A DNA stretch of 64,000 nucleotides from Thermoactinomyces sp. DSM 45891 (GCF_900119485.1 NZ_FPJZ01000001.1:474053-538052), one strand, 5' to 3'. Positions 33,001 to 40,554 are shown, numbered from the stretch's first letter. Translations and numbers: made by a program. The notes: generated by a model from the sequence alone, not told the origin.

Positions 33001-33855
33001 ATAGGTGAAAGTTGATTTATTTCCATTCCGATCTACTACTTCCGTTACGTATCCATCCCGGTTAAAGTAATATTTTTGCTGATCCGATCCAGAAACAATC
33101 CACTTCCGTTGTTCGATACTCCCACCTTTACCGCTCTGGTATTGTAGCGTTAGATTGGTTCCAGATGGAGGCACAAACTTTTTCTTATTTTTATCGTAGG
33201 TAAAAGTATGGCTACTTCCTTCATCATCGATCAAGACAACAGATCCAGAGACGATTTTATCCGTTTTCGTCTCAATCTGAGCCACGTTACTCATCGGTGC
33301 ACCTATACTCATCATCGAGTTAGTATCAAGTGACCAACCTTTGCCCATAATGGTGGACTGATCATTCAAGCTGTTATAGGTAAGAGTTGCGTAAGTAGTA
33401 AAACCTTTAGTAGCATGTTTAAACGGTGTAAAGCTATAAGCAAAATTCCCCTTAAATAGGTTGGCTCCCACTACACTATTGGGACCCGAATTTTCTTTAA
33501 TATGGGTCGCTGCTTCTCCAAGGTTCTTCTCCGTTTTATCCTTCTCAACAGCCACCTTCTGATTCAACGTAGCCACTGGCTTCTCACTTTGAGATAACCA
33601 ATTCTTTGAATCCTGCAAGATATCCCATCTCAAAGTAAATTCTTCACGTAGATTCGAAGAGCTAAGCGTTGGTGCGATTACCTTTGCCCTCACTTTGATG
33701 CTTTGACCCGGCTTGATATCCACTGGATCTGGATATTCTATTCCATTTTCATCAATAGGGCGGAAGGTCGTTTTCGCTTGATTCGCTGAAGTGCTTACTT
33801 CTTTCCCCGTAGAGTCGACCCAGTGATAAGAAAGGTGATTATTTCGCATCAGCAC
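29947..33855 (-). CDS. Rhs/WapA-like YD-repeat protein, 5'-truncated and frameshifted
   Basis: A frame of 1302 codons with dozens of YD/RHS repeats ('RTRDKEGNFKYNYYDARGLL', 'YDKMGNQTEVETPRG' and many others) that form the hollow shell of Rhs toxins. The N-terminus starts inside a Greek-key-like domain ('LSYHWVDSTGKEV'), without a signal peptide or the wall-binding domains of WapA. It ends out of frame at 'DVFDNRWTSHLGRSR', where the other frame carries on with 'YLITGGQVISEEVDD'. The 5' end abuts a gene fragment on the other strand, so a rearrangement removed the start. Secretion and toxicity are unlikely as it stands. Confidence 0.85.
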   Translation of the reverse strand: MLMRNNHLSYHWVDSTGKEVSTSANQAKTTFRPIDENGIEYPDPVDIKPGQSIKVRAKVIAPTLSSSNLREEFTLRWDILQDSKNWLSQSEKPVATLNQKVAVEKDKTEKNLGEAATHIKENSGPNSVVGANLFKGNFAYSFTPFKHATKGFTTYATLTYNSLNDQSTIMGKGWSLDTNSMMSIGAPMSNVAQIETKTDKIVSGSVVLIDDEGSSHTFTYDKNKKKFVPPSGTNLTLQYQSGKGGSIEQRKWIVSGSDQQKYYFNRDGYVTEVVDRNGNKSTFTYEKKKIDNKDTHVLKYMTDTSGRQVLTFTYTSKNQLQYIDDLVGGRTALHYDSDGRLVKIVDGIDKSNGSESLARTYQFTYHATKKNMMTGVIDPRGNKTSVQYIESGTDANKIGEWINRDGKSTYFNYNGNEVNVTDAKDRKTRYLFDSRGRNTSFTNAMNQTTKYAYDDDDNLIRTEEPNGAVSTTTYDPHNHGLPVTKMDQVNNALTDSSARKASKNEYKYSDDYTSALLTKATSPEGKTITYTHDKNGNVISEKDSMGNETKISYYITDAKGKAIDTTDPNAAGTNTGLLKTKTDANGKVTTYGDPNATDLGYDPNGKPKKVKDPLGNVTTFTYGPLGEVLTTTDAKGNTTTVTYNLLGDVIKTVAPKDQLNREFITTPGPVLDKNGNVLSQTTPTGAETKSEYDKMDRVIKTILPKDDNSTTERVKTFTYNEVGKLVKETEPNGNVTPDNADDFSTSYEHNALDQVTTITNAKGDQIKQEYDNVGNLIKVTQPLGVLTADPDDYSVKKEYDLNHRVIKETDAKGKYVLTEYGADGQVTRTRDKEGNFKYNYYDARGLLTESRYQHDKDKVRITKYRYDKMGNQTEVETPRGVETPNEGDFVLKKSYDALNRVSETFFSYDPTSVNTRFREQHSIRYKYDSTGNVVEVSTPPTEGSNTRNTATFTYYDNGLIKQIQDPWKTKTNYQYNDIGLETERLVQSADAKMQRKMTWDYHPDGKVKKTYDAGLRTPDSQVFDYKRLEYAYDANGNLVETKDQSTGAKLDTYRMSYTSMNQVAIIEDISKGVVKNKREFEYDRNGNIDSQEDPLTRSMFYYDTMNQVEQLASREAGTKEYQWTKYERTPNGQISKVTKPNEMTTSYTYYLDALLKEMETKKKDGTTIQKHALEYNANGHRTKDIYTGIDADKKAFNYTYTYQYDPRDRLVEYNKTGTSSSKEQYVLDANSNIISKTIDGVATNYQYDRDRLISETTSGKTKKYEYDSIGRVSQIKADDVTQEEYKYDVFDNRWTSHLGRSR

Positions 33856-34376
33856 TCAGTGTTTCGATTTCGAAAGGGTATCCAACTTTATATGTAAATA
33901 AAGATGAGATTTCAAGCTCAGTCGATTCCTTCCTGAAGAAATATCCACAGTATAAAAACTTCGTGATTCTAGGTGGTACGGGGCAAGTCTCAGAGACTAT
34001 TGCAAATAAATTAAAATCCTATTCTTCCCAAAACAAAGTGGAGCGAATTGCTACTCTAGGTGGGAAATATGAAACCAATATCAAACTCATCGAGAAATTC
34101 GGTCTTGATATCAAAACGGTTGTCATTGGAAGCGGTAATGAATACACATCGAGTCATGGGAAAATATACTCTGATGTCGTAGTAGGTGCTCCTCTTGCGG
34201 CGAAACATAACGGAGCTATATTGCTTACTCATCCAACTGAATTAAGTACCTATGCAGTGGAGTACCTAAATGCTCAGAAAACAGCGGGAAAAAAGATTGA
34301 CCAGATTTTTGTTCAAGGCGGACCTGTCGCAGTAAGTGACAACCTTCTTAATGGCATGTATAAATATGTTGATTAA
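33836..34376 (+). pseudogene. 3' fragment of a cell-wall-binding repeat 2 (CWB2) protein gene
   Basis: The open frame from the Rhs junction reads 'GDYFASALSVSISKGYPTLY', then 'FVILGGTGQVSE', 'YETNIKLIEKFGLD', 'DVVVGAPLAAKHNGAILLTH' and 'QIFVQGGPVAVSDNLL': about two CWB2 repeats, which anchor proteins to wall polymers. The catalytic or signal part upstream is missing; an internal GTG at 33963 could be used, but no SD supports it. It ends before the right 55-bp repeat. Confidence 0.7.
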
Positions 34377-34427
34377 AAGCTATTTCCCCTAGATTTTCTT
34401 TGGAATGCTTCTATCATTTTTTCATAC

Positions 34428-34482
34428 AAAAAGTGTAATCGTGGAGTTAAATCCGATTACACTTTTTACTAACAAATAGCTA
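34428..34482. repeat. 55-bp direct repeat, right copy (terminator hairpin)
   Basis: Identical to 20451-20505 and in the same orientation. The 14-bp stem serves as terminator for the CWB2 fragment (+) and spoIVFB (-). Confidence 0.9.
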
Positions 34483-34506
34483 ATTTCTTAATTTGACTTA
34501 TCCTAC

Positions 34507-35388
34507 TTAACTTATCCGCTGATGCGGCGGCTTCTTCGGTACAACTGGGCTAGAGAAATACCTCTTTAATAACTGCTCCTCTGTCAACACACCTAGTACC
34601 CCACCATCCTCACCCATTACTTCCACAATGTGTTCCTTCTCTTTATACCAAGACTTCACAATCTGACGTAGGGTCGCTCCACCAGCATGTCTAATCTGAA
34701 CAGACCTCCACTTTGGATCGATCCCCTTCTCCAATCGATGCAAGAGAAAGCGGATAAATTGATATTCTCTTTGCCTATACGAAATCACATTGCTATAAAG
34801 AAGGAAGACAGAAATCGAAAATAGTGGGACGTGAACGAGACTTCCTGGAATGAAAAAGGACAGGATTACAAGCAGAGATGCGGCCAGTAAGCTCCACCAG
34901 AGGGTAACGGAAACGGCGTTCCGGTACGGAAGTAGATAGGTTAGCCATACTTGAAGAACCCTGCCCCCATCTAACGGATAAATGGGGAGAAGGTTAAAAG
35001 TAGCGATCCATAGATTCCCTTCGATGAAATACAAGGTCCACTCTTTTGTCCACCATCCTGCTTGATAAAAAAGGACACTGATTAAAACCATCCATACATG
35101 GTGAAACGGGCCTGCTAACGCGACGACAATCTCCTCACGATTCGGCACAGTCCCCCATTCATCCATCTTGGCAACGCCACCAAAGGGAAGAATCTCCATG
35201 GAACGAATGCGCCAGCCAAATGACCAGGCGGCGGTTATATGGCCTAACTCATGAATCACGATCACGACAAAAAGGGTAAGTATTTCAATCCAGTGCCCTG
35301 TCCAAAGGGATAGCAGGATCACCAGCCAAAAAAGGGGATGAATTCGAATCTTCATCCCTTTCCATGGCGAACTAGTTCGGGGAGCCAA
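34507..35388 (-). CDS. spoIVFB: Stage IV sporulation protein FB (site-2 intramembrane protease)
   Basis: The 293-residue M50 metalloprotease has several membrane helices, the zinc motif 'VIVIHELGHITAAW' (HExxH) and the second motif 'NLLPIYPLDGGRVLQ' with the metal-binding Asp. A cytoplasmic CBS-like region closes the protein. In sporulation it cleaves pro-sigma-K in the mother-cell-derived outer forespore membrane. Its start overlaps spoIVFA by 17 bp, the conserved pair. Confidence 0.93.
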   Translation of the reverse strand: MAPRTSSPWKGMKIRIHPLFWLVILLSLWTGHWIEILTLFVVIVIHELGHITAAWSFGWRIRSMEILPFGGVAKMDEWGTVPNREEIVVALAGPFHHVWMVLISVLFYQAGWWTKEWTLYFIEGNLWIATFNLLPIYPLDGGRVLQVWLTYLLPYRNAVSVTLWWSLLAASLLVILSFFIPGSLVHVPLFSISVFLLYSNVISYRQREYQFIRFLLHRLEKGIDPKWRSVQIRHAGGATLRQIVKSWYKEKEHIVEVMGEDGGVLGVLTEEQLLKRYFSSPVVPKKPPHQRIS

Positions 35389-36289
35389 ATGAAATCACCT
35401 TCGTTGGATCTAGCCAAGTATTTTGTTTTTGGATAGCGAAATAAAGGAATGATTGACCTTGTTTGTCTTCCGCTTTGCCTATTACATCTCCCTTTTTCAT
35501 GGCAGCTTTGGCTTTTATAGTTGGCCTATCCAGAAAGCCATACCAACTCTCACTCCCGTCTTCATGCTCCACGATAACGGTTTGTCCTAATCCTTCTTTC
35601 GTCCCGACAAAGGAAACCCAGCCATCTCTTGCTACATGAACTTGTTCATTTTGGACTAATTGTAATACCATTCCTTTTCGCTCAGATGTATAGGGAAGAA
35701 ACACTCTCCCTTTACTGGGTACTTGCCAACTCGTACCTAATTGATCTCCGGGCTTAGCCTGCTCTAGAAACGTTCCCACAAAAGCAGGTAGCACGGTAGC
35801 ATTTTCCCCTACCACCTGATCTATCAATTTAGCAATAGTAGAAACATCCATATTATGTTGTAATGCACTTGTGAGCATCTGACCTACTTTGGTTTGATGT
35901 TGAACAGCAAGTGTAGTACCAAGGAACAAAGTAGCCGCTATCACCATCTGAACAAGAAATTTCACAGGTTTATTTCGTTTTTTCTCTTTCTTATTCCATG
36001 GTTTCGCCTTTCCCCAAGGTTGCATCCCTCCCATCGCATAACTAGAAGCTGTTAAAGGAGGTGCCACCCAGCTCGGATACTCGCCTTCTTGTGTAGTGAG
36101 CAAGGCAACGGGCGCTCTGTCTTCCGAAGAAATTTCCATTTGATCAGGCTGGGCCGAATTTATTTTATGTGATCCTTGGCGGATCAGACGAATTTGTTCT
36201 TGTCTACGCGATTTATTATATACACCCCATTCTTTCAAAATCTGATCCTCCTTTCCATTCCTTACAAAGGATTTTGTTTGTACAATCAT
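35372..36289 (-). CDS. spoIVFA: Stage IV sporulation protein FA (regulator of SpoIVFB, M23-like)
   Basis: A protein of about 305 residues with a cytosolic basic part, one membrane helix ('FLVQMVIAATLFLGTTLAV', about residues 110-128) and a C-terminal LytM/M23-like domain ('VIVEHEDGSESWYGFLDRP', 'KKGDVIGKAE') lacking the full zinc set, as in SpoIVFA. It holds SpoIVFB inactive until SpoIVB cleaves it. The ATG at 36289 has AGGGA 8 bp upstream; a longer in-frame start at 36412 would run antisense through a small gene and a terminator. Confidence 0.85.
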   Translation of the reverse strand: MIVQTKSFVRNGKEDQILKEWGVYNKSRRQEQIRLIRQGSHKINSAQPDQMEISSEDRAPVALLTTQEGEYPSWVAPPLTASSYAMGGMQPWGKAKPWNKKEKKRNKPVKFLVQMVIAATLFLGTTLAVQHQTKVGQMLTSALQHNMDVSTIAKLIDQVVGENATVLPAFVGTFLEQAKPGDQLGTSWQVPSKGRVFLPYTSERKGMVLQLVQNEQVHVARDGWVSFVGTKEGLGQTVIVEHEDGSESWYGFLDRPTIKAKAAMKKGDVIGKAEDKQGQSFLYFAIQKQNTWLDPTKVISFGSPN

Positions 36290-36339
36290 ATGTCTTGTCC
36301 CTCGCTCATATGCTTGTGGTAAAGAAGGAGGGGATGAAG

Positions 36340-36408
36340 ATGCGCAAATTTTTTGAGCGTATGTTAGATAAGATTTCGAAATGGATGGGTACGAAAAAGA
36401 GCTCATAG
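36340..36408 (+). CDS. 22-residue amphipathic peptide with its own SD and terminator
   Basis: The ORF 'MRKFFERMLDKISKWMGTKK' plus two serines. A perfect SD (AAGGAGGGG, 36325-36333) lies 7 bp before the ATG, and a 16-bp perfect terminator starts 5 bp after the stop. Hydrophobic residues fall at 4, 5, 8, 9, 12, 15 and 16, giving a cationic amphipathic helix. It lies opposite to and just upstream of spoIVFA. Family unknown; possible roles are a membrane-binding peptide or a toxin-like small protein. Confidence 0.55.
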   Translation: MRKFFERMLDKISKWMGTKKSS

Positions 36409-36412
36409 TCAT

Positions 36413-36452
36413 AAAAAAGGGTGATCGTAGACGGAAACGATCACCCTTTTTT
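36413..36452. terminator. Bidirectional intrinsic terminator
   Basis: AAAAAAGGGTGATCGT / ACGATCACCCTTTTTT perfect 16-bp stem (36413-36428 with 36437-36452). It serves the small + ORF and the minus-strand permease genes, whose last stop lies inside it. Confidence 0.92.
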
Positions 36453-37262
36453 ATAGAAATATCGATTTGACACCAAACGCTGAGCGAAAAAGAAAAATAG
36501 CAAAGTAGGCACCGTTATGATCATAGCCGCAGCAGCCATTAAGTGATACTGAGTGTTAAATTGGTTTACAAAATGCTGTAAGCCGACAGGTAATGTGTAC
36601 ATGTCTTCCGATTTCAAGAAAGTAAGAGCAATAATAAACTCATTCCACGTTGTTAGGAAAGAATAAAATGCAGTAATGGCTAAGCCTGGTAGCGTAAGCG
36701 GAAGAACCATTCGCCAGAAGATCCCAAACTGCGAACATCCATCCATTCGAGCCGCTTCTTCTATTTCGATGGGAATGGCATCAAAAAAGCTCTTTAACAC
36801 CATCACACAAAAAGGAACGGTAATAGCTAAGTACGCGAGAATCACGCCTACGTATGTATTAAGCAAATCTAGCTGATCAATCATGATAGAAAGCGGAACA
36901 AGGAGTAAAATCCCCGGAAACATTTGTGTAAATAGGAAGCTCATCGTGATCCCTTTTCGCCCTCGGAACCGAAAGCGAGAAATCGCATAGGCGGCAGTAG
37001 TGGACAAAATCAATCCAATCACCGTTGTCAAAAGCGAGATGATGATACTGTTTAAAAACCACGTCCAAAACACTCCATCTGACCTCGTTACTACATCTAC
37101 ATAGTTCTCGATCGTAAACGTCTTAGGCAATATGCGAAACGTGTCACTATAGATCTCGGATACGGGCTTCAAGCTTGTCAGTAACAGCCACAGAATGGGA
37201 AATAGGGAGACGAACGAAGCAATTCCTAGTAAAATGTGAACCCATTTATTTGATTTACGCAT
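36441..37262 (-). CDS. Carbohydrate ABC transporter permease (MalG family)
   Basis: A 273-residue protein with six hydrophobic helices and the inner-membrane permease EAA loop 'EIEEAARMDGCSQFGIFWRM' (about residues 188-207), where the ATPase docks. Length and C-terminus 'LVSNRYFYKKG' are typical of MalG/LacG components. It follows the MalF-type gene by 1 bp. No substrate-binding protein or ATPase is encoded in the window, so the substrate (probably an oligosaccharide) is open; Firmicutes often share a common MsmX-type ATPase. Confidence 0.9.
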   Translation of the reverse strand: MRKSNKWVHILLGIASFVSLFPILWLLLTSLKPVSEIYSDTFRILPKTFTIENYVDVVTRSDGVFWTWFLNSIIISLLTTVIGLILSTTAAYAISRFRFRGRKGITMSFLFTQMFPGILLLVPLSIMIDQLDLLNTYVGVILAYLAITVPFCVMVLKSFFDAIPIEIEEAARMDGCSQFGIFWRMVLPLTLPGLAITAFYSFLTTWNEFIIALTFLKSEDMYTLPVGLQHFVNQFNTQYHLMAAAAMIITVPTLLFFFFAQRLVSNRYFYKKG

Positions 37263-37263
37263 T

Positions 37264-38145
37264 TTAATAGTACATCCCTTCGTTCTGATTTGCTTTCAGT
37301 ACACGCTGATAATATAGGGTGAATGCTATTAAAAAGCTAAGAATCACGACTCCATAAGTAGAAGCTATGCCGATATTGCCATTTTGAAACGCTTCCTGAT
37401 ATGTATAGGTTATGAGGGTCTCAGTCGAATTCGCAGGGCCACCACCTGATACGATATAAATCACATTAAACATATTAAAGGTCCAGATCATCCCTAGCGC
37501 CGTAGCCGTTACGGCAACTGGACGGAGCAAAGGGAGTGTGATATGAGTAAGTTGTTGCCATGAAGAGGCACCTTCGATTCGAGCTACTTCATATAAAGAT
37601 CTTGGAATACTTCGAAGCCCACCGAGAAACGTGATCATCATAAAAGGAACGCCGATCCACACATTTACCATGATGACGACCAGCATCGTAATCGTACCAT
37701 CATCTAACCAATGGAAAATCGGAAGCTTTACTTTATGTAGGACTTGATTCATAAAGCCAAACCGATCGTGAAACAACCATAACCATGCATAGGCCCCGAC
37801 AAAAGACGGAACGACCCACGGAATCATAAGCAGGGTCTGATAAATCGCTCGCCCTTTCCGAATTCGATTTAAGAGCAGGGCCAGTACCAGACCGATTGTA
37901 AACTGGAGAAAGAGATTGATAACCGTCCACGCTATGGTCTGGAATATGACATCACGAAAAATCGAATTAGATGAGAAAAATGAGCTAAATAACTCTATGT
38001 AGTGTTGAAAGGTCATCTGACCATGATGATCGATGAAACTATAACGAATCTCTGTTGCTAAGGGATAAAAGAGCACTAGCCCGATTACGAGCAGTGAAGG
38101 GAGTAAAAATATCCAAGCGATCCACGCACTTCCTTTTAACTTCAT
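37264..38145 (-). CDS. Carbohydrate ABC transporter permease (MalF family)
   Basis: The 293-residue six-helix permease has the EAA loop 'LYEVARIEGASSWQQLTHIT' (about residues 186-205) and 'IYIVSGGGPANSTETLITY', the MalF/LacF signature. It pairs with the downstream MalG-type permease as the membrane channel of a CUT1 sugar importer. It lies 78 bp after minD on the same strand, an unusual place between cell-division and sporulation genes. Confidence 0.9.
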   Translation of the reverse strand: MKLKGSAWIAWIFLLPSLLVIGLVLFYPLATEIRYSFIDHHGQMTFQHYIELFSSFFSSNSIFRDVIFQTIAWTVINLFLQFTIGLVLALLLNRIRKGRAIYQTLLMIPWVVPSFVGAYAWLWLFHDRFGFMNQVLHKVKLPIFHWLDDGTITMLVVIMVNVWIGVPFMMITFLGGLRSIPRSLYEVARIEGASSWQQLTHITLPLLRPVAVTATALGMIWTFNMFNVIYIVSGGGPANSTETLITYTYQEAFQNGNIGIASTYGVVILSFLIAFTLYYQRVLKANQNEGMYY

Positions 38146-38222
38146 CTTGTATCATTCCTTCTGTCCTTCTTAAAAAATAGCAAAGGGAAGAAAGGCATTT
38201 CCCCTTCTTCCTCCAAAGCTGT

Positions 38223-39017
38223 TTATGCAAACCCTAACCATCGTTTCATTTTGACCAAGATACTGGAATCTGGTTCTAGGACGAGTAATGGAACCATTTC
38301 CCCCATAATTCGCTTCGAGATATTACGATATGCTTTGCCGGATAAGCTACTACGTTCCCACACGATTGGCTCGCCATCGTTGCCAGCTCGAATCACTTGT
38401 TCATCATCAGGGACGACTCCTAGTAGATCAATCGCGAGGACCGAGACGACTTCATCAATCGCCATCATCCCGCCCTCCTTTACCATTTGGGTCTTGAGTC
38501 GATTAATCACTAACTTAGGAGTAGGCATATCCTCTTTTTCGAGTAATCCGATCACTCGGTCAGCGTCTCGAATCGACGCATTTTCTGGGGTGGTAACCAC
38601 AATCGCTTGGTCAGCTCCAGCAATGGCATTTTGAAATCCTGATTCAATCCCTGCTGGGCAATCGATGATGACATAATCAAATTCTTCTTTTAATTCACTT
38701 ACCAACCAGCGCAAATGATTCGATGTAAGCGCACTCTTATCCTTCGTCTGCGCAGCGGGCAATAGATATAATTCGTCACAACGCTTATCTTTTATAAGTG
38801 CTTGTTGCACTCTACATTTCTTCTCAATAACGTCAACTATATCATATACAATTCGATTCTCTAAACCCATCAGGACGTCTAGATTACGCAACCCGATATC
38901 TGTATCAATCATAACCACTTTCTTCCCTGCTAATGCCAGCGCTGTACCCACATTTGCGGTGGTAGTCGACTTTCCTACTCCACCCTTACCAGAAGTAACA
39001 ACAATGCTTTCTCCCAC
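38223..39017 (-). CDS. minD: Septum site-determining ATPase MinD
   Basis: The 264-residue deviant-Walker ATPase reads 'VVTSGKGGVGKSTTTANVGT' at the start, 'DTDIGLRNLDVLMG', 'DCPAGIESGFQNAI', and a C-terminal amphipathic membrane-targeting helix 'SSILVKMKRWLGFA'. With MinC it blocks FtsZ assembly at the poles. The GTG at 39017 is preferred (GGGGAG just upstream, 17 bp after the minC stop); the longer frame to 39095 would overlap minC. Confidence 0.95.
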   Translation of the reverse strand: MGESIVVTSGKGGVGKSTTTANVGTALALAGKKVVMIDTDIGLRNLDVLMGLENRIVYDIVDVIEKKCRVQQALIKDKRCDELYLLPAAQTKDKSALTSNHLRWLVSELKEEFDYVIIDCPAGIESGFQNAIAGADQAIVVTTPENASIRDADRVIGLLEKEDMPTPKLVINRLKTQMVKEGGMMAIDEVVSVLAIDLLGVVPDDEQVIRAGNDGEPIVWERSSLSGKAYRNISKRIMGEMVPLLVLEPDSSILVKMKRWLGFA

Positions 39018-39034
39018 TTGACTCCCCTTCCTCT

Positions 39035-39715
39035 CTATAACGATCGATAACTTCTCTGTACTTCTTTCCACTCTCGGTCGGGGCGGATCTGACAAAAATG
39101 ATTCATACGTTCTACCGAAATCTGTCCATCCACTACATGAGCAAATCGCATCGTGCTATCAAATTCAGTCCACTCATCGGGAGGTCTAGAAATAACATCG
39201 GCCACACGAAGCTGTGTTGGCTTAAAAACCGATGCCGAAATGATTGCCCTCTCATCTCCATGCATCCCTGCATGAGCTAATCCCCGTAGCGCTCCCATTA
39301 CATAGATGCTTCCAGAAGCTTGAATACTGCCACCCGGATTTACATCACCTAGAAATAGCAAATCTCCTATATGAGTGAGGACTTGTCCAGAACGAACCGT
39401 TCCCGAAAGAGTCGTAATCCCCATTTCAGACTCAATTAGATGCGGTCTTCCTTCTGATTCAATACCATAGATCACTAGATTCTTTTTTTGGGCAAATATA
39501 TCACGTAACAACTGTTCTTCTTCATGTGTAATTTGACGTGATCCCAACTTAATTCGAATCTTTGTATCTGGTCCCTCCCAAAGCGCTTGATTATGCTCCA
39601 ATTTATGGGTTAACTCTTCTAAAATCTCCGAATAGGGACATGAATCATCAAAATAAAACAATAGGCCATCCTTGGTTCCTTTGATCGTTACGTAAGGCTT
39701 CATCACTTTCCCCAT
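39035..39715 (-). CDS. minC: Septum site-determining protein MinC
   Basis: The 226-residue protein has an N-terminal FtsZ-inhibiting domain ('VTIKGTKDGLLFYFDD') and a C-terminal beta-helix with 'RSGQVLTHIGDLLFLGDVNPGG' split by turns, 'GSIYVMGALRGLAHAGMHGD' and 'LRVADVISRPP', the MinD-binding dimerisation domain. An in-frame ATG at 39703 (MKPYVTIKG) is an equally good start. It stands next to minD. The mreBCD genes usual before it are absent. Confidence 0.93.
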   Translation of the reverse strand: MGKVMKPYVTIKGTKDGLLFYFDDSCPYSEILEELTHKLEHNQALWEGPDTKIRIKLGSRQITHEEEQLLRDIFAQKKNLVIYGIESEGRPHLIESEMGITTLSGTVRSGQVLTHIGDLLFLGDVNPGGSIQASGSIYVMGALRGLAHAGMHGDERAIISASVFKPTQLRVADVISRPPDEWTEFDSTMRFAHVVDGQISVERMNHFCQIRPDREWKEVQRSYRSL

Positions 39716-39788
39716 TCACGTCACCCCGCCTCAACTCTATTTTTTCGCTAAATTCCATCATTTTCCTTCTTATTGTCAAAAAACCGTT

Positions 39789-40496
39789 TTAACTCGGCTC
39801 AAACATCAAGCCTTCATTTCGCAAGCTACAAAAACGACCATCTCCAATAATGATATGATCCACGACTTCAATCCCCACTAACTCCCCAGCCTCCATTAGA
39901 CGCTGGGTAACCATTACATCTTCTGGACTAGGTGTAGGATCACCACTCGGATGATTATGAGCACATATGATGGAAGCTGCATTGTACCGAATTCCCTCTC
40001 GAAAAATATCTCGAGGATGTACGATGGAAGAATTTAATCCTCCGACAAAAATATCTTTTTTATGTATAATTTTATTCTTTATATTAAGATAGAGACAGAC
40101 AAAATGCTCTTGCGGGAGATAACGAAGATCCTCCATCAAGTATTCAGCCACAGTCTCTGGATTTTGAATGGATATTAGCTCTTCTCGTCTATGTTTGACA
40201 AGACGCTTTCCAATTTCAATCCCAGCCAAAATCTGAATCGCTTTCGCCTCCCCAATTCCCCGGATCTTCGTCAACTCTTGAAGAGAAGATCCGTGTAGGT
40301 TTCGCAGTCCATTCGTCCCCGTAAGCAAGCGCTGGGCTAGTGCTAGAACAGACTCCCCGCGGCTGCCTGTTCGAAGAAGTAAAGCAATTAATTCCGCATT
40401 TGATAAGTGTTCTGCACCAAGTTGAATCATTCTCTCTCGAGGTCTCTCCTCTGCTGGAACATCTCTCATCAGTAATTGAGAACGACTACATTCCAC
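39789..40496 (-). CDS. radC: RadC/JAB domain protein
   Basis: The 235-residue protein has an N-terminal helix-hairpin-helix region ('LTKIRGIGEAKAIQILAGIE') and a C-terminal JAB/MPN domain with the metalloprotease motif 'SIICAHNHPSGDPTPSPEDV' (H-x-H...D). Long named a DNA-repair protein, its real function is uncertain. It starts at a GTG after AGAGGA. It sits between maf and minC as in Bacillus, minus mreBCD. Confidence 0.93.
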   Translation of the reverse strand: MECSRSQLLMRDVPAEERPRERMIQLGAEHLSNAELIALLLRTGSRGESVLALAQRLLTGTNGLRNLHGSSLQELTKIRGIGEAKAIQILAGIEIGKRLVKHRREELISIQNPETVAEYLMEDLRYLPQEHFVCLYLNIKNKIIHKKDIFVGGLNSSIVHPRDIFREGIRYNAASIICAHNHPSGDPTPSPEDVMVTQRLMEAGELVGIEVVDHIIIGDGRFCSLRNEGLMFEPS

Positions 40497-40554
40497 TAGA
40501 ATCCTCTCCCAAACATTTCGAATTGATTAGGTGTCCATCTTGATGCATTACACA

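Larger units (their letters stand above)
20451..34482. mobile_element. Polymorphic-toxin genomic island bracketed by direct repeats
   Basis: A 14-kb segment limited by two 55-bp direct repeats. It contains a decayed Rhs/WapA-like toxin gene, an orphan toxin cassette, at least six immunity-type genes, two IS3-family elements and gene stubs. At the left edge is a tRNA-3'-half-like segment with a possible integrase tail. It separates spoIVFB from the rest of the conserved sporulation/ribosomal series. Boundaries are inferred from the repeats; no intact integrase is visible. Confidence 0.5.

Noticed and set aside
36169..36408. Longer plus-strand reading of the small peptide (79 codons)
   Set aside because: The upstream part is antisense to spoIVFA; the SD supports only the last 22 codons.
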